DNA from: Kitasatospora sp. GAS204B
Lineage (GTDB): Bacteria; Actinomycetota; Actinomycetes; Streptomycetales; Streptomycetaceae
Assembly: GCF_029892155.1 (NCBI RefSeq)
Contig: NZ_JARZAG010000005.1
Location: 186,001 to 250,000, forward strand
Direction of reading: 5' to 3'
DNA length: 64,000 bases
The notes under the pieces were generated by a model. That model had not been told where the DNA came from. It was given only the letters and a program-made list of their open reading frames with translations, and did not search any database. The translations under genes were made by a program, and so were the position numbers. Positions 1 through 8,865 of the stretch are shown piece by piece. Position 1 is the first letter of the stretch; every line of letters starts with the position of its first letter.

Positions 1-2047
1 AGGGCAGGTACTGGCCCTGGCGGACCGTCAGCTCGACGCCCGCCGCGCGGGCCACCGTGCGGGCCGCCTCGACGGCGTCCGCCCAGCTCGCCGGCGCGCC
101 CTTGCCCCACCAGCCGGACGGCAGCCGCTCGCCGGTCAGCGCGACGGCGACCCGGCGCGGCTGGTGCGGCAGCGCGGCGTTCAGCGCGGCGATCTCCTCG
201 TCGCTGGGACGGCGGTCGACCGCCGGACGCGGGGCCACCGGCTGCTCGGCCTCGGGCAGGAAGACCAGGCCGGTCTCGAAGAGCGCCAGATCGGTGTTGC
301 CGCGGCCGATGTTGCGCCGCACCGCGGCGAGCAGCCCCGGCAGCAGCGTGGTGCGCAGCGCCGGCTCCTCGTCGTTCAGCGGGTTGACCAGCTTGACGGT
401 GCGCCGGCGCACGTCGTCCGCGGCCAGGCCGAGGCCGTCGAAGGCCGCCTCACCGAGGAACGGGTAGTTGTGCACCTCGACGTAGCCGGCCCCGGCCAGC
501 GCCACGCCCACCCGGCGGTGCATCCGCTGCACCGGGGTCAGGCCCTGGCCCGGCGGGACGGTGGGCATCCGGGCAGGGACGTTGTCGTAGCCCTCCAGCC
601 GGATGACCTCCTCCGCGAGGTCGTTGGGGTCGGTCAGGTCGGGCCGCCAGGTGGGCGGGGTGACCTCCAGCAGGTCCCCGCCGGCCACCGAGCAGCCGAC
701 CTCCTGCAGCCGGCGGGCGACGGTCTCGCGACCGTACTCCAGGCCCGCGATCCGGTCCGGCAGGTCGGCGGCGATGGTGATGGTGCGCACCGGGTGCGGG
801 GCCGCGATGTCGGTGACCCCGGCCTCGGCGGTGCCGCCGGCGATCAGCACCAGCAGGTCGACGGCGCGCTGCGCGGCGGCCCTGGAGGCCTCCGGGTCCA
901 CCCCGCGCTCGAAGCGCTTGGAGGCCTCGGAGGGCAGCTTGTGCCGCTTGGCGGCGCGGGCGATGGCCACCGGGTCGAAGTGCGCGGCCTCGATGATCAC
1001 CTCGGTCGAGCCGACCACGGCGCCGGTCTCCTGGTCCACCACCGGGTCGAGGATCTCGGTGGAGGCCCCGCCCATCACGCCGGCCAGACCGATCGGACCG
1101 CTGTTGTCGCAGATCAGCAGGTCCTCGGCGGACAGCTCGCGCTTCTGGCCGTCCAGCGTGGTGAGCACCTCGCCGGCCTCGGCGCGACGCACCTGGATCG
1201 GGCCGTCCACCCGGCTCTTGTCGTACGCGTGCAGCGGCTGACCGACCTCCAGCATCACGTAGTTGGTGATGTCGACGGTCAGCGAGATCGGGCGGACGTG
1301 CATCTTCTGCAGGCGGCGCTGCAGCCAGATCGGCGACTGGGCGGCCGGGTCGATGCCGACCACGGTGCGGGCCACGAAGCGGTCGCAGCCGGCCGGGTCG
1401 GCGACCTTGACCAGGTAGCCGTAGGAGTTGGCCGGCGGCACGTCGAGCAGCGCCGGGTCGGCCAGCGGCAGGCCGTACGCGGCGGCGGCCTCGCGGGCCA
1501 CCCCGCGCATCGACAGGCAGTAGCCGCGGTCGGGGGTGACCGCGATGTCCAGCACCTCGTCGACCAGCTCGAGCAGCTCGATCGCGTCGGTGCCGGGCTC
1601 GTAGTGCGAGGGCAGCACGATGATGCCGTCGTGATCGTCGCCCATGCCCAGCTCACGGGCCGAGCAGATCATGCCGGCCGAGGTGTGGCCGTAGGTCTGG
1701 CGGGCCGCGATCGGGAACGGGCCGGGCAGCACGGCGCCCGGCAGCACCACGACCACCTTGTCGCCCACCGCGAAGTTGCGGGCGCCGCAGACGATCTCCT
1801 GCGGTTCGCCGGTGCCGTTGGCGTCGCCGACGTTGACGAAGCAGTGCCGGATCGGCTTCTTGAAGCCGGTCAGCTCCTCGATCGACAGCACCTCGCCGAC
1901 CACCAGCGGGCCCTTGAGGTCGGCGCCGAGCTGCTCGACGGTCTCGACCTCGAGGCCGGCCCGGATCAGCTTCGCCGCCAGCTCGCGACCGGTCACACCG
2001 GCCGGCAGGTCGACGTACTCACGCAGCCAGGAAAGCGGGACGCGCAT
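1..2047 (-). CDS. pheT: Phenylalanine-tRNA ligase beta subunit, 3' end cut by window edge
   Basis: PheT forms the alpha2-beta2 enzyme with PheS and supplies tRNA binding, the B3/B4 editing domain and the B5 fold. About 682 codons are present. The reverse-strand reading opens [14 protein letters not shown], the standard bacterial PheT N-terminus, followed by the tRNA-binding OB domain (residues about 40-150), the B3/B4 region and B5, whose sequence includes [10 protein letters not shown]. Bacterial PheT proteins are usually about 800-850 aa, so the C-terminal part, including the anticodon-binding domain, lies beyond base 1. The start is the ATG whose A is also the last base of the pheS TGA (TGATG overlap), so translation is probably coupled. 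The frame contains no visible interruption. Confidence 0.96.
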   Translation of the reverse strand, partial: MRVPLSWLREYVDLPAGVTGRELAAKLIRAGLEVETVEQLGADLKGPLVVGEVLSIEELTGFKKPIRHCFVNVGDANGTGEPQEIVCGARNFAVGDKVVVVLPGAVLPGPFPIAARQTYGHTSAGMICSARELGMGDDHDGIIVLPSHYEPGTDAIELLELVDEVLDIAVTPDRGYCLSMRGVAREAAAAYGLPLADPALLDVPPANSYGYLVKVADPAGCDRFVARTVVGIDPAAQSPIWLQRRLQKMHVRPISLTVDITNYVMLEVGQPLHAYDKSRVDGPIQVRRAEAGEVLTTLDGQKRELSAEDLLICDNSGPIGLAGVMGGASTEILDPVVDQETGAVVGSTEVIIEAAHFDPVAIARAAKRHKLPSEASKRFERGVDPEASRAAAQRAVDLLVLIAGGTAEAGVTDIAAPHPVRTITIAADLPDRIAGLEYGRETVARRLQEVGCSVAGGDLLEVTPPTWRPDLTDPNDLAEEVIRLEGYDNVPARMPTVPPGQGLTPVQRMHRRVGVALAGAGYVEVHNYPFLGEAAFDGLGLAADDVRRRTVKLVNPLNDEEPALRTTLLPGLLAAVRRNIGRGNTDLALFETGLVFLPEAEQPVAPRPAVDRRPSDEEIAALNAALPHQPRRVAVALTGERLPSGWWGKGAPASWADAVEAARTVARAAGVELTVRQGQYLP

Positions 2048-3168
2048 CAGATCTCCATCCCGAACGGGAGAGTGAAGCGCACGTCACCCTCGACCATGTC
2101 GCGCATGTCGGCGACGTTGTGACGGTTCATCAGGATCCGCTCCAGGCCCAGGCCGAAGGCGAATCCGCTGTAACGCTCGGGGTCCACCCCGGAGGCGACG
2201 AGCACCCGCGGGTTGACCACTCCGCAGCCGCCCAGCTCGATCCAGCCCTCGGAGGAGCAGGTCCGGCAGGGGGCGTCCGGGTTGCCCACGCTGGCACCCC
2301 GGCAGACGAAGCACTGCAGGTCCACCTCGGCGCTCGGCTCGGTGAACGGGAAGTACGAGGGCCGCCAGCGCAGTTCCAGCTCGTCCCCGATCAGCTTGCT
2401 GACCAGCAGCTCGATGGTGCCCTTGAGGTCGCCGAAGGTGATGCCCTCGTCCACCGCGATGCCCTCGACCTGGCGGAACACCGGGGTGTGGGTGGCATCC
2501 AGCTCGTCGGTGCGGTAGACCCGGCCGACCGAGACGGCGTACAGCGGCGGCTGCTTCTCCAGCATGCTGCGGATCTGCACCGGCGAGGTCTGGGTGCGCA
2601 TCACCAGACCGGAGTCGGGCGAGCCGTCGGCGGCCGCGACGAAGAAGGTGTCCTGCATCGAGCGGGCCGGGTGGTCCGGGCCCAGGTTGAGCGCGTCGAA
2701 GTTGAGCCACTCGGCCTCGACCTCGGGGCCCGAGGCGATCGAGTAGCCCATCGCGACGAAGGTGTCCTCGATCCGCTCGGCCAGCGTGGTCAGCGGGTGC
2801 CGGGCGCCACGCGGAGCACGGTCGTACGGCAGCGTGACGTCCACCGCCTCCTCGACCAGCACCCGGGCGTCGCGCTCGGCCTCCAGCTCCGTCTGACGCT
2901 TCGCCAGCGCCTGGTTGACCGCGCCGCGGGCCTGGCCGATCAGCTTGCCGGCCGCCGCCTTGGCGTGCGGGGGCAGCGCACCGATCTCGCGGTTGGCCAG
3001 CGAGAGTGCGGAACGGTCGCCGGTGTGCGCGACCTTGGCCTGCTTGAGCTCATCCAGGCTGGTGGCGGCGGCGAAAGCGGCTACCGCCTCGTCCCTGGCA
3101 CGCTCGACCTCTTCGGGCTTCAATGCCTCAACCTCGACCGGGTCGTAGGACTTATTGGGTGCCGACAT
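2047..3168 (-). CDS. pheS: Phenylalanine-tRNA ligase alpha subunit
   Basis: This is the catalytic subunit that activates phenylalanine and charges tRNA-Phe in the cytosol. The 373-aa protein has an N-terminal coiled-coil tRNA-binding arm (about residues 15-100) and a class II synthetase core. Motif 2 is visible in [17 protein letters not shown] and motif 3 in [14 protein letters not shown] near the C-terminus. A Cys cluster (CFVC, CRTC) precedes GGCGVVNP, as in other bacterial PheS proteins. The ATG at 3168 matches family length, and the gene overlaps pheT by one base. Upstream lies a 237-bp gap to the sensor kinase gene. On the minus strand it contains a TACACT hexamer (3220-3225) that could be a -10 box, so pheST may have its own promoter. 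Confidence 0.97.
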   Translation of the reverse strand: MSAPNKSYDPVEVEALKPEEVERARDEAVAAFAAATSLDELKQAKVAHTGDRSALSLANREIGALPPHAKAAAGKLIGQARGAVNQALAKRQTELEAERDARVLVEEAVDVTLPYDRAPRGARHPLTTLAERIEDTFVAMGYSIASGPEVEAEWLNFDALNLGPDHPARSMQDTFFVAAADGSPDSGLVMRTQTSPVQIRSMLEKQPPLYAVSVGRVYRTDELDATHTPVFRQVEGIAVDEGITFGDLKGTIELLVSKLIGDELELRWRPSYFPFTEPSAEVDLQCFVCRGASVGNPDAPCRTCSSEGWIELGGCGVVNPRVLVASGVDPERYSGFAFGLGLERILMNRHNVADMRDMVEGDVRFTLPFGMEI

Positions 3169-3405
3169 CTCGATGTTTTCCCGTGCTCCTGCTCGTCTCC
3201 GTGGCGTTACACCAGGTCGAGTGTAGTCGCAGCGCGCACACGGCCCTGGAGCGACTGAGCTGCGACGCAGCGGAGGGTGGGGGCCTCCGAGGTACGAGGG
3301 GGCACCCGCCCGCAGCGTAGGAGCAGCTCACCAAGCGACCCTGGTGTGGTTCGTTCCCTTGGCGGAACGCCTGCACAGCCCGCCGGGCCCGGGAATCGGT
3401 CGTTG

Positions 3406-4539
3406 TCAGACCATGAAGTCGGGCACCCCGGCGGGCAGGATAAATCGGAACCGCGCGCCGCCGCCCGGCGCCCGGTCGATCCGGATCGTCCCACCGTGCG
3501 CCTCGACGATGCCCTTGACGATGTAGAGGCCCAGGCCGGTACCGCCGCGCTTGCTGCCGCGCCAGAAGCGGGTGAAGACGCGCGGCATGGCCTCCTCGGG
3601 GATGCCGCTGCCCTCGTCGCTCACGGTGACCGCCGTTCCTTCCACGATCCGGGGCGGAGTGCCCGGGTGCTCCCAACTGGCGGCCTCGACGATCTCCTTG
3701 GCCGGCGCGACCTCGATGGTGACAGTTCCCTCGCCGTGGCGCACCGCGTTTTCCAGCAGGTTGGCCAGCACCTGGTCCACCTTGTCGGGATCGGCCCACT
3801 GCTGCGGCAACTCGTCGACCAGGCGGATGTCGAAGCGCTCGGCGGGGATGCCCGCGGCCACCTTGCCCTCGACCTGCCGGCGCACCGCGGCGGCCAGGTC
3901 CACCACCTGCTTGCGCACCTCCAGGCGCCCGGCGTCGATCCGGGAGATGTCGAGCAGCTCGGCGATCAGCCGGGTGACCCGGTCGGCGTCGGCGTTCACG
4001 GTCTCCAGCATCACCCGCTTCTGGCCGTCGGTGAAGCGCTCCCACTTGTTCAGCAGGGTGGCGGTGAAGCCCTTGACGCTGGTCAGCGGTGAGCGCAGCT
4101 CGTGCGCGACGGTGGCGATCAGCTCGGCGTGCGCCCGCTCGGTGCGCCGCCGCGCCTCGGTGCCGCGCAGTGCCACCACCACCTGGCGCAGCGGGCCGCC
4201 GGGGCCCTCGCGCAGGTAGGAGGCCGAGACCAGCAGTTCGCGGTTGGCGCCGGGCAGCAGCAGGTTGCGCTCGGGCTGGCGGGTGCGGATCGCCAGCCCT
4301 CCGTACGGGTCGGTGAGCGGCCACCAGCGCCGGCCGTCCAGGTCCTCCAGCGGCAGCGCCTCGGCCAGCGGGCGGCCGAGCGCGGCGGCGGCGCTGATCC
4401 CGGTGAGCCGGGCGGCGGCGGCGTTGAAGCCGACCACCAGGCCGTTCCGGTCGGCGATCACCAGGCCGTCCGGCAGGTCGTCGAGCGCCACGGCCACCGT
4501 GCCCGGCCCGGCGCTCGCCCCCTCCTCGCTGCCCACCAT
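3406..4539 (-). CDS. Soluble PAS-type sensor histidine kinase
   Basis: The 377-aa protein has no predicted membrane segment, so it should sense a cytosolic signal. A PAS-like domain covers about residues 15-125. HisKA carries the phospho-acceptor His146 in AHELRSPLTSVKGF. The HATPase_c domain shows the N box NLLENAVRHG, the G1/F region DEGSGIPEEAMPRVF and the G2 box GGTGLGLYIVKG. GGGGAGG sits 6 bases before the ATG. No response regulator is adjacent, so it is an orphan kinase. It lies between the rRNA methyltransferase and pheS in the same orientation and may be cotranscribed with either. The partner and signal cannot be read from the sequence. Confidence 0.88.
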   Translation of the reverse strand: MVGSEEGASAGPGTVAVALDDLPDGLVIADRNGLVVGFNAAAARLTGISAAAALGRPLAEALPLEDLDGRRWWPLTDPYGGLAIRTRQPERNLLLPGANRELLVSASYLREGPGGPLRQVVVALRGTEARRRTERAHAELIATVAHELRSPLTSVKGFTATLLNKWERFTDGQKRVMLETVNADADRVTRLIAELLDISRIDAGRLEVRKQVVDLAAAVRRQVEGKVAAGIPAERFDIRLVDELPQQWADPDKVDQVLANLLENAVRHGEGTVTIEVAPAKEIVEAASWEHPGTPPRIVEGTAVTVSDEGSGIPEEAMPRVFTRFWRGSKRGGTGLGLYIVKGIVEAHGGTIRIDRAPGGGARFRFILPAGVPDFMV

Positions 4540-4605
4540 GGGTGTCCTCCCCGATCCGCCCGACCCACACCTGAAACTGGTGAATGGCCCCCGCCGAGGC
4601 AGACC

Positions 4606-5496
4606 CTAGCGCTCCGTACCCGACTCGCGACAGCCTGCGGGCGAACGCTGTGCCCGAGCGGACGCATAGAGGCAGACGGCGGCGGCGGTGGCGAGGTTCA
4701 GGCTCTCGGCGTGCCCGTGAATGGGCACGCGCACCACCTCGTCGGCGAGTGCGCGGGTCTGCTCCGGCAGGCCCCAGGCCTCGTTGCCGAAGATCCACGC
4801 GGTGGGGGCGCCCAGCGTGCCCTCGTCCAGCTCGTGGTCCAGGTCGCGCTCCCCCGCCCCGTCAGCCGCCAGCACCCGCACCCCGGCCGCCTTCAGCTCG
4901 GCCACCGCCTGCTCGACCGGCACCCCGACGGCCACCGGCAGGTGGAACAGGCTGCCCACCGAGGCTCGCACGGCCTTGGGGTTGTAGAGGTCCACCGAGG
5001 CGTCGGTGAGCACCACCGCGTCCGCCCCCGCCGCGTCGGCGGTGCGCAGCACGGTGCCGGCGTTGCCGGGGTCGCGGACGTTGGCCAGCACCGCGACCAG
5101 CTTGGGCCGGGCCGCCAGCACCTCGGCGAAGGGGGTGTCCAGGAACCGGCAGAGCGCCACGATCCCCTGCGGGGTGACGGTGTCGCAGATGTCGGCGATC
5201 ACCTCGTCGGTGGCGGTCAGCACCGGCAGGCCGGCGGCCCGGGCCTCGGCGACGATCTCGGCGTGCCGCTCGGCGGCCTCCGCGGTCAGGTAGATCTCCA
5301 CCACGGCAGGCCTGGCAGCGTCACCGTCCGCGCCACCCGGCAGCAGTCCGAAGGCCACCGCCTCGCGCACCGCCTGCGGGCCCTCGGCCAGGAAGCGGCG
5401 GTCCTTGCCGCGCTGGGCCCGCCGGGCCAGCTTGCGGGCGGCGATCACCCGCGGCGAGCGGAGCGAGCTGAGCTGGGGGGTGTCGGTGCTGGCCAT
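4606..5496 (-). CDS. TrmH/SpoU-family 23S rRNA or tRNA 2'-O-methyltransferase
   Basis: This is a SPOUT-class SAM-dependent RNA methyltransferase of 296 aa. An N-terminal substrate-binding domain (about residues 15-110: SPRVIAARKLARRAQRGKDR) precedes the knotted SpoU domain. The three SpoU motifs are visible: ANVRDPGNAGTVLRTADAAG (motif 1), the VGSLFHLPV region, and IFGNEAWGLPEQ with VPIHGHAESLNLATAAAV (motifs 2-3). The ATG at 5496 (MASTDTPQLSSLRSPR) is preferred over an upstream in-frame ATG at 5589 because the latter would lie within tandem hairpins and has no family counterpart. The gene follows those hairpins and precedes the kinase with a 66-bp gap. The target nucleotide is not deducible. 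Confidence 0.92.
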   Translation of the reverse strand: MASTDTPQLSSLRSPRVIAARKLARRAQRGKDRRFLAEGPQAVREAVAFGLLPGGADGDAARPAVVEIYLTAEAAERHAEIVAEARAAGLPVLTATDEVIADICDTVTPQGIVALCRFLDTPFAEVLAARPKLVAVLANVRDPGNAGTVLRTADAAGADAVVLTDASVDLYNPKAVRASVGSLFHLPVAVGVPVEQAVAELKAAGVRVLAADGAGERDLDHELDEGTLGAPTAWIFGNEAWGLPEQTRALADEVVRVPIHGHAESLNLATAAAVCLYASARAQRSPAGCRESGTER

Positions 5497-5520
5497 GTTC
5501 TCTCTCGCGGGGGTGGGTAA

Positions 5521-5553
5521 GAGGGCCGGACCCTCTGAGAGGGTCCGGCCCTC
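5521..5553. terminator. Perfect 15-bp hairpin, second of a tandem pair
   Basis: GAGGGCCGGACCCTC and its exact reverse complement flank a 3-base loop. On the minus strand this hairpin lies downstream of the rplT terminator and just before the methyltransferase start. No U tract follows it. It probably backs up the first terminator or protects mRNA 3' ends. Confidence 0.75.
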
Positions 5554-5568
5554 GACTGGCGGACCCTC

Positions 5569-5604
5569 CAAAAGAACCCGCAGGCTCACGAGGAGCCTGC
5601 GGGT
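5569..5604 (-). terminator. Intrinsic terminator of infC-rpmI-rplT
   Basis: A 12-bp perfect stem (5576-5587 with 5593-5604, loop 5 bases) lies about 20 bases after the rplT stop on the minus strand. The RNA then continues with UUCUUUU, a short U tract. Together with the neighbouring hairpin it separates the ribosomal operon from the methyltransferase-kinase-pheST genes. Confidence 0.85.
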
Positions 5605-5622
5605 CCGGGGTACAGCGGTGGA

Positions 5623-6018
5623 TCAGGCGGCGTCAGCGGCGACCTTCGGCGCGTTGACGTCGGTCGGCAGCGCCTTCTGGGCGGCCTCGACCAGCGTGGC
5701 GAACGCGTTGGGGTCGTTGACGGCCAGCTCGGCCAGCATCTTGCGGTCGATCTCGATGCTGGCGGCCTTGAGGCCCTGCACGAAGCGGTTGTAGGTCATG
5801 CCGTTGGCACGGGCCGCAGCGTTGATGCGCTGGATCCAGAGCTGACGGAAGTCGCCCTTGCGCTTCTTGCGGTCGTTGTAGTTGTAAACGAGCGAGTGGG
5901 TGACCTGCTCCTTGGCCTTGCGGTACAGGCGCGACCGCTGGCCGCGGTACCCCTTCGCTCGCTCGAGGATGACCCGGCGCTTCTTGTGGGCGTTCACTGC
6001 CCGCTTGACGCGTGCCAC
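5623..6018 (-). CDS. rplT: 50S ribosomal protein L20
   Basis: L20 is an early-assembly 23S rRNA-binding protein of the large subunit and, in some bacteria, an autorepressor of its own operon. The 131-aa product begins [15 protein letters not shown] and includes the conserved [19 protein letters not shown] segment and the [11 protein letters not shown] region. The start is GTG at 6018, with AAGGAG upstream at normal spacing. The gene is last in infC-rpmI-rplT, 107 bp after rpmI, and is followed by an intrinsic terminator. Confidence 0.98.
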   Translation of the reverse strand: MARVKRAVNAHKKRRVILERAKGYRGQRSRLYRKAKEQVTHSLVYNYNDRKKRKGDFRQLWIQRINAAARANGMTYNRFVQGLKAASIEIDRKMLAELAVNDPNAFATLVEAAQKALPTDVNAPKVAADAA

Positions 6019-6125
6019 TTCATTACTCCTTGGGTTGGACCACGGACTACTTCACGCGGTCCGTCAAATCGAATAGGTCGGGAAGGATCAGCCGGACTCC
6101 GCGACCACCAGGTCGCGGCGGGCGA

Positions 6126-6320
6126 TCACTTGCCGAGAAGCTTCTTGATCTTCTTGGCGTCCGCGGGGGCGACCTCGACGGTGCCGGCAAGCTTGCGGGT
6201 CAGCGTCGAGGGCTTGTGCTCCAGGAGGTGGCGACGACCGGCGCGCTCGCGCAGCACCTTGCCCGAGCCCGTGATCTTGAAGCGCTTGCTGGCGCCACTG
6301 TGCGTCTTCTGCTTCGGCAT
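6126..6320 (-). CDS. rpmI: 50S ribosomal protein L35
   Basis: This 64-aa basic protein begins [14 protein letters not shown] and contains the family core [13 protein letters not shown]. The start at 6320 is preferred over an upstream in-frame ATG (6398) because it gives the canonical L35 N-terminus and has GAGGAG 8 bases upstream. It is the middle gene of infC-rpmI-rplT. A hairpin with a GCAA loop sits about 30 bases before the start codon. Confidence 0.98.
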   Translation of the reverse strand: MPKQKTHSGASKRFKITGSGKVLRERAGRRHLLEHKPSTLTRKLAGTVEVAPADAKKIKKLLGK

Positions 6321-6351
6321 GTCGCCGTATCTCCTCGTCGGTCCGCCCCAG

Positions 6352-6373
6352 GCCCGCGTGTTGCCACGCAGGC
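6352..6373 (-). promoter_or_regulatory. GNRA-loop hairpin in the infC-rpmI spacer
   Basis: On the minus strand GCCTGCGTG, loop GCAA, CACGCGGGC forms a 9-bp stem with one G-U pair, capped by a GNRA-type tetraloop. It lies in the 141-bp infC-rpmI spacer, about 30 bases upstream of the rpmI start. It could be a processing or r-protein-binding site; this is inference only. Confidence 0.45.
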
Positions 6374-6461
6374 CCGGGCGCTGTGTTTGCTCGGTCATCG
6401 GGACGGGAGTCCCGGGACCGCGTTGGCCGGATCACTCGGACCGACCGGAGCCCTGGAGGGC

Positions 6462-7238
6462 TCAGGCGTCCTGAGCGACCTCGGCCGGCTGCTCGGCGTC
6501 GGCGGCGGTGTCGCCGGCCTCCACCTCGTCGTGGGTGGCGTCGTCGTCGGCGTCCTCGTCGTCCTCGGCGCCGTCCGCCTCGGCCTCGAGGGCGGCGTTC
6601 TCCGCCTCGAGAGCTGCGTCGTCCGCGGCGCTGTCGCCGTCCGCGTCAGCCGGGCCGGCGTTGCGACCCTGGCGCTCGGCCTTGCGGGCGTCCTGCGCCG
6701 CGCGGGCCTCGGCCATCGCCTCGGTCTTCTTCTTGTGCGGGCCGAGAACCATGATCATGTTACGGCCGTCCTGCTTGGCCGAGGACTCCACGAAGCCCAG
6801 GTCCTGGACGTCGTTGGCGAGCCGCTGCAGCAGCCGGAAGCCCAGCTCGGGACGGGACTGCTCGCGACCACGGAACATGATCGTGATCTTGACCTTGTCG
6901 CCCTGCTTGAGGAACCGAACGACGTGACCCTTCTTGGTGTCATAGTCGTGCGGGTCGATCTTCGGCCGGAGCTTCATCTCCTTGATGACCGTGTGCGCCT
7001 GGTTCTTGCGCGCCTCACGGGCCTTCATGGCCGACTCGTACTTGAACTTGCCGTAGTCCATGAGCTTGCACACCGGCGGCCGGGCGGTCGCCGCGACCTC
7101 GACCAGGTCGAGGTCGTACTCCTGCGCAAGCTCCAGCGCCTTGGCAAGCGGCACGATGCCGACCTGCTCGCCGCTGGGACCGACGAGTCGCACCTCGGGG
7201 ACGCGAATCCGGTCGTTGATGCGGGGCTCGGTGCTGAT
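6462..7238 (-). CDS. infC: Translation initiation factor IF-3, probable AUC start
   Basis: IF-3 binds the 30S subunit, prevents premature 50S joining and rejects non-canonical start codons. The 258-aa reading contains the IF3 N domain ([15 protein letters not shown] through [25 protein letters not shown]) and C domain ([21 protein letters not shown] to [10 protein letters not shown]). It ends in an acidic Asp/Glu/Ala-rich tail of about 65 residues typical of streptomycete IF-3. The first in-frame ATG/GTG/TTG codon would remove the conserved [15 protein letters not shown] segment. Full homology begins at ATC (7236-7238), placed 4 bases after GAGGAGG. An AUC start fits the classic IF-3 autoregulation through a poor start codon (AUU in E. 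coli). A terminator lies in its leader. Confidence 0.93.
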   Translation of the reverse strand: MSTEPRINDRIRVPEVRLVGPSGEQVGIVPLAKALELAQEYDLDLVEVAATARPPVCKLMDYGKFKYESAMKAREARKNQAHTVIKEMKLRPKIDPHDYDTKKGHVVRFLKQGDKVKITIMFRGREQSRPELGFRLLQRLANDVQDLGFVESSAKQDGRNMIMVLGPHKKKTEAMAEARAAQDARKAERQGRNAGPADADGDSAADDAALEAENAALEAEADGAEDDEDADDDATHDEVEAGDTAADAEQPAEVAQDA

Positions 7239-7366
7239 GGGGCCTCCTCGGTTGCACCTTCTTCGATACGGCCGTCAGGGAGGCGGTCGTACGTAGGCTC
7301 TGACCACTGGGCGGGGCTTCATTCGTGCTGCGCTGCCGTCGGCGTCTGAACCTGGCACCGCGGCAC

Positions 7367-7397
7367 GAAAAAAGCCCCGCTCATCGCAAGCGGGGCT
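7367..7397 (-). terminator. Intrinsic terminator in the infC leader (candidate attenuator)
   Basis: On the minus strand AGCCCCGCT, a 7-base loop, AGCGGGGCT forms a perfect 9-bp stem followed by a run of six T. It lies about 130 bases upstream of the infC start and downstream of the only visible candidate promoter. No gene on the minus strand ends here, so it is better read as an attenuator than as an ordinary gene terminator. Confidence 0.7.
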
Positions 7398-7591
7398 CCA
7401 CACAACCGGGGGCGGCGCCCGGAAGGGCGCTGCGGGCGACTCACGGCCTGACGGCTGGTGTCGCTGACCGGAGACCTGTCGACCGCCAAGTCGATCAGGT
7501 GGGAGACTTTCGCGGTTGCCCTCTCGGGCCTCCTGGGTGGAGCCTCCACTTGCTGGCCGGGCACGATGAAGCGCCTGGCCGGTCTCGAGCC

Positions 7592-7621
7592 ACTTTACAC
7601 CACCGGCGGGGATGGTGTCTG
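7592..7621 (-). promoter_or_regulatory. Candidate infC promoter
   Basis: On the minus strand CAGACA (7616-7621) and TAAAGT (7592-7597) are separated by 18 bases, a reasonable sigma-70-type (HrdB-like) promoter. It would give a leader of roughly 350 bases containing the terminator hairpin at 7367-7397. Assigned by eye only. Confidence 0.35.
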
Positions 7622-7672
7622 CCGGTACCCTCCCAGGGGTAACCGGATCCACCGCTAGGGAATGAGCCTTCC

Positions 7673-8065
7673 TTGAACAGCCAGCCCGACAACGTTGACG
7701 AGGCCCGCGACGAGACCGTCGGCGACCAGACCGTGGGTTACGACGAGCTGACCCGCGACATCGCGGACGTCCCGGCGGTCGAGGTGATCACCACCGTCGC
7801 GGTGCACCTGATGAGCGCGGCGGCCGTGAAGTGCGGTCTGGCCGAGGGCGGCGAGAAGGACAAGGACCTGGACGAGGCCCGCAAGCTGATCACCGCGCTG
7901 GCCGGCCTGGTGACCGCGGGCGCGCCCGAGATCAGCAACTTCCACGCGGCCCCGCTGCGCGACGGCCTGCGCTCGCTCCAGCTGGCCTTCCGCGAGGCCT
8001 CGCTGGTGCCGGACGCCCCGGGCACCGGCCCCGGCGAGAAGTTCACCGGGCCCGTCTACTCCTGA
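7673..8065 (+). CDS. DUF1844 family protein
   Basis: This 130-aa cytosolic protein contains the DUF1844 core, seen as DVPAVEVITTVAVHLMSAAAVKCGL followed by DLDEARKLITALAGLVTAGAPEI and AAPLRDGLRSLQLAFREAS. The family is conserved in actinobacteria next to infC; its function is unknown. The start appears to be TTG at 7673, because the ATG at 7662 is in another frame and hits a stop after four codons and no other in-frame start precedes the core. It is divergent from infC and converges on the SseB-like gene with a 16-bp gap. Confidence 0.85.
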   Translation: MNSQPDNVDEARDETVGDQTVGYDELTRDIADVPAVEVITTVAVHLMSAAAVKCGLAEGGEKDKDLDEARKLITALAGLVTAGAPEISNFHAAPLRDGLRSLQLAFREASLVPDAPGTGPGEKFTGPVYS

Positions 8066-8081
8066 GCCGCGCGTCCCGTAC

Positions 8082-8816
8082 CTACGCGTTGTAGAAGCCG
8101 CTGCCCGTCGACCCACCGTCGGCGGGCAGCAGTGCGAGGTCCAGGCCGCGGGCCAGCCGGACCCGCAGGGTGGCGTCGGCGGCCAGCGCGCCGGCCAGCC
8201 GCTGGGCCAGCTCCGCGACCGGAGCGCCGTCGGCCAGCGCGAGGGCGAGCACCGCGTCGGTGGCCTGACCCGGGCGCAGCTCGGCCCGCAGCACCTGCGG
8301 CTCGGCGGCCAGCAGCGTCCGCAGCGCGGCCAACACCTGCGGGTCCTCGACCGGCGGCAGCCAGGTCCGGTTCTCCGCCACGGCGCGCATCCGGGCACCG
8401 GTCAGCTGGTAGGGCACCGGGCCCGCCGGGTCGATCAGGAGGGTGTCGGCCCGCTCCGCGTAGGCGGTCAGCACGGCCTGCGGGGCGCTCACCGGCGCCG
8501 GGCGGGCGTCGGCCTGCCAGGCCGCCAGCGAGGCCAGCGAGGTGAAGGCGGGCAGCGCGCGGCGTCCGTCGGCGGCCTCGATCACCGGCACCGCCATGTC
8601 GCTGGTCTTCTCGTGCTCGAGTCCCCGGGCGTCGGTCTCCACCTCGCCGAGCAGGGCGACGATCGGGACCATCAGCCGGGCCGGGCGCAGCGCGGCCAGC
8701 ACGGCTGCCTCGGCGGCCGGGTCGCGCGCCCAGTCAGCGAGCGCCGCGGCCAGGACGGGGTCGGCGCTGCCGTCGTCGGCGGCGAATCCGGGGTTCGGGA
8801 TGTTCTTGCGGTCCAC
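8082..8816 (-). CDS. SseB-family protein
   Basis: The 244-aa protein resembles SseB N-terminal-domain proteins. Residues about 20-130 contain LMVPIVALLG, the KTSDMAVPVIEAADGRRALPAFTS segment and LIDPAGPVPYQLTG, typical of that fold. The C-terminal half (about 135-235) resembles the partner domain of bacterial SseB-like proteins. No signal peptide or membrane segment is seen. The start is GTG at 8816, giving MDRKNIPNPGF. The molecular role in actinobacteria is not established. It is convergent with DUF1844 and divergent from the BNR-repeat gene, with a 49-bp intergenic gap that must hold both promoters. Confidence 0.8.
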   Translation of the reverse strand: MDRKNIPNPGFAADDGSADPVLAAALADWARDPAAEAAVLAALRPARLMVPIVALLGEVETDARGLEHEKTSDMAVPVIEAADGRRALPAFTSLASLAAWQADARPAPVSAPQAVLTAYAERADTLLIDPAGPVPYQLTGARMRAVAENRTWLPPVEDPQVLAALRTLLAAEPQVLRAELRPGQATDAVLALALADGAPVAELAQRLAGALAADATLRVRLARGLDLALLPADGGSTGSGFYNA

Positions 8817-8865
8817 CCGGCGAGCCTAGCCGCTGGTGCGGGGCGCTCTTGCGCACAGTGGTGGC

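Noticed and set aside
164..2122. 652-codon plus-strand open frame at the left edge
   Set aside because: It lies opposite pheT, whose conserved sequence is clear on the minus strand.
3169..3405. T-box or leader peptide controlling pheST
   Set aside because: No phenylalanine-codon-rich leader, T-box antiterminator sequence or U-tract terminator could be seen in the gap.
6462..7193. infC starting at the GTG near 7193
   Set aside because: This start would drop the conserved [13 protein letters not shown] segment and lacks a ribosome site; ATC at 7238 has GAGGAGG.
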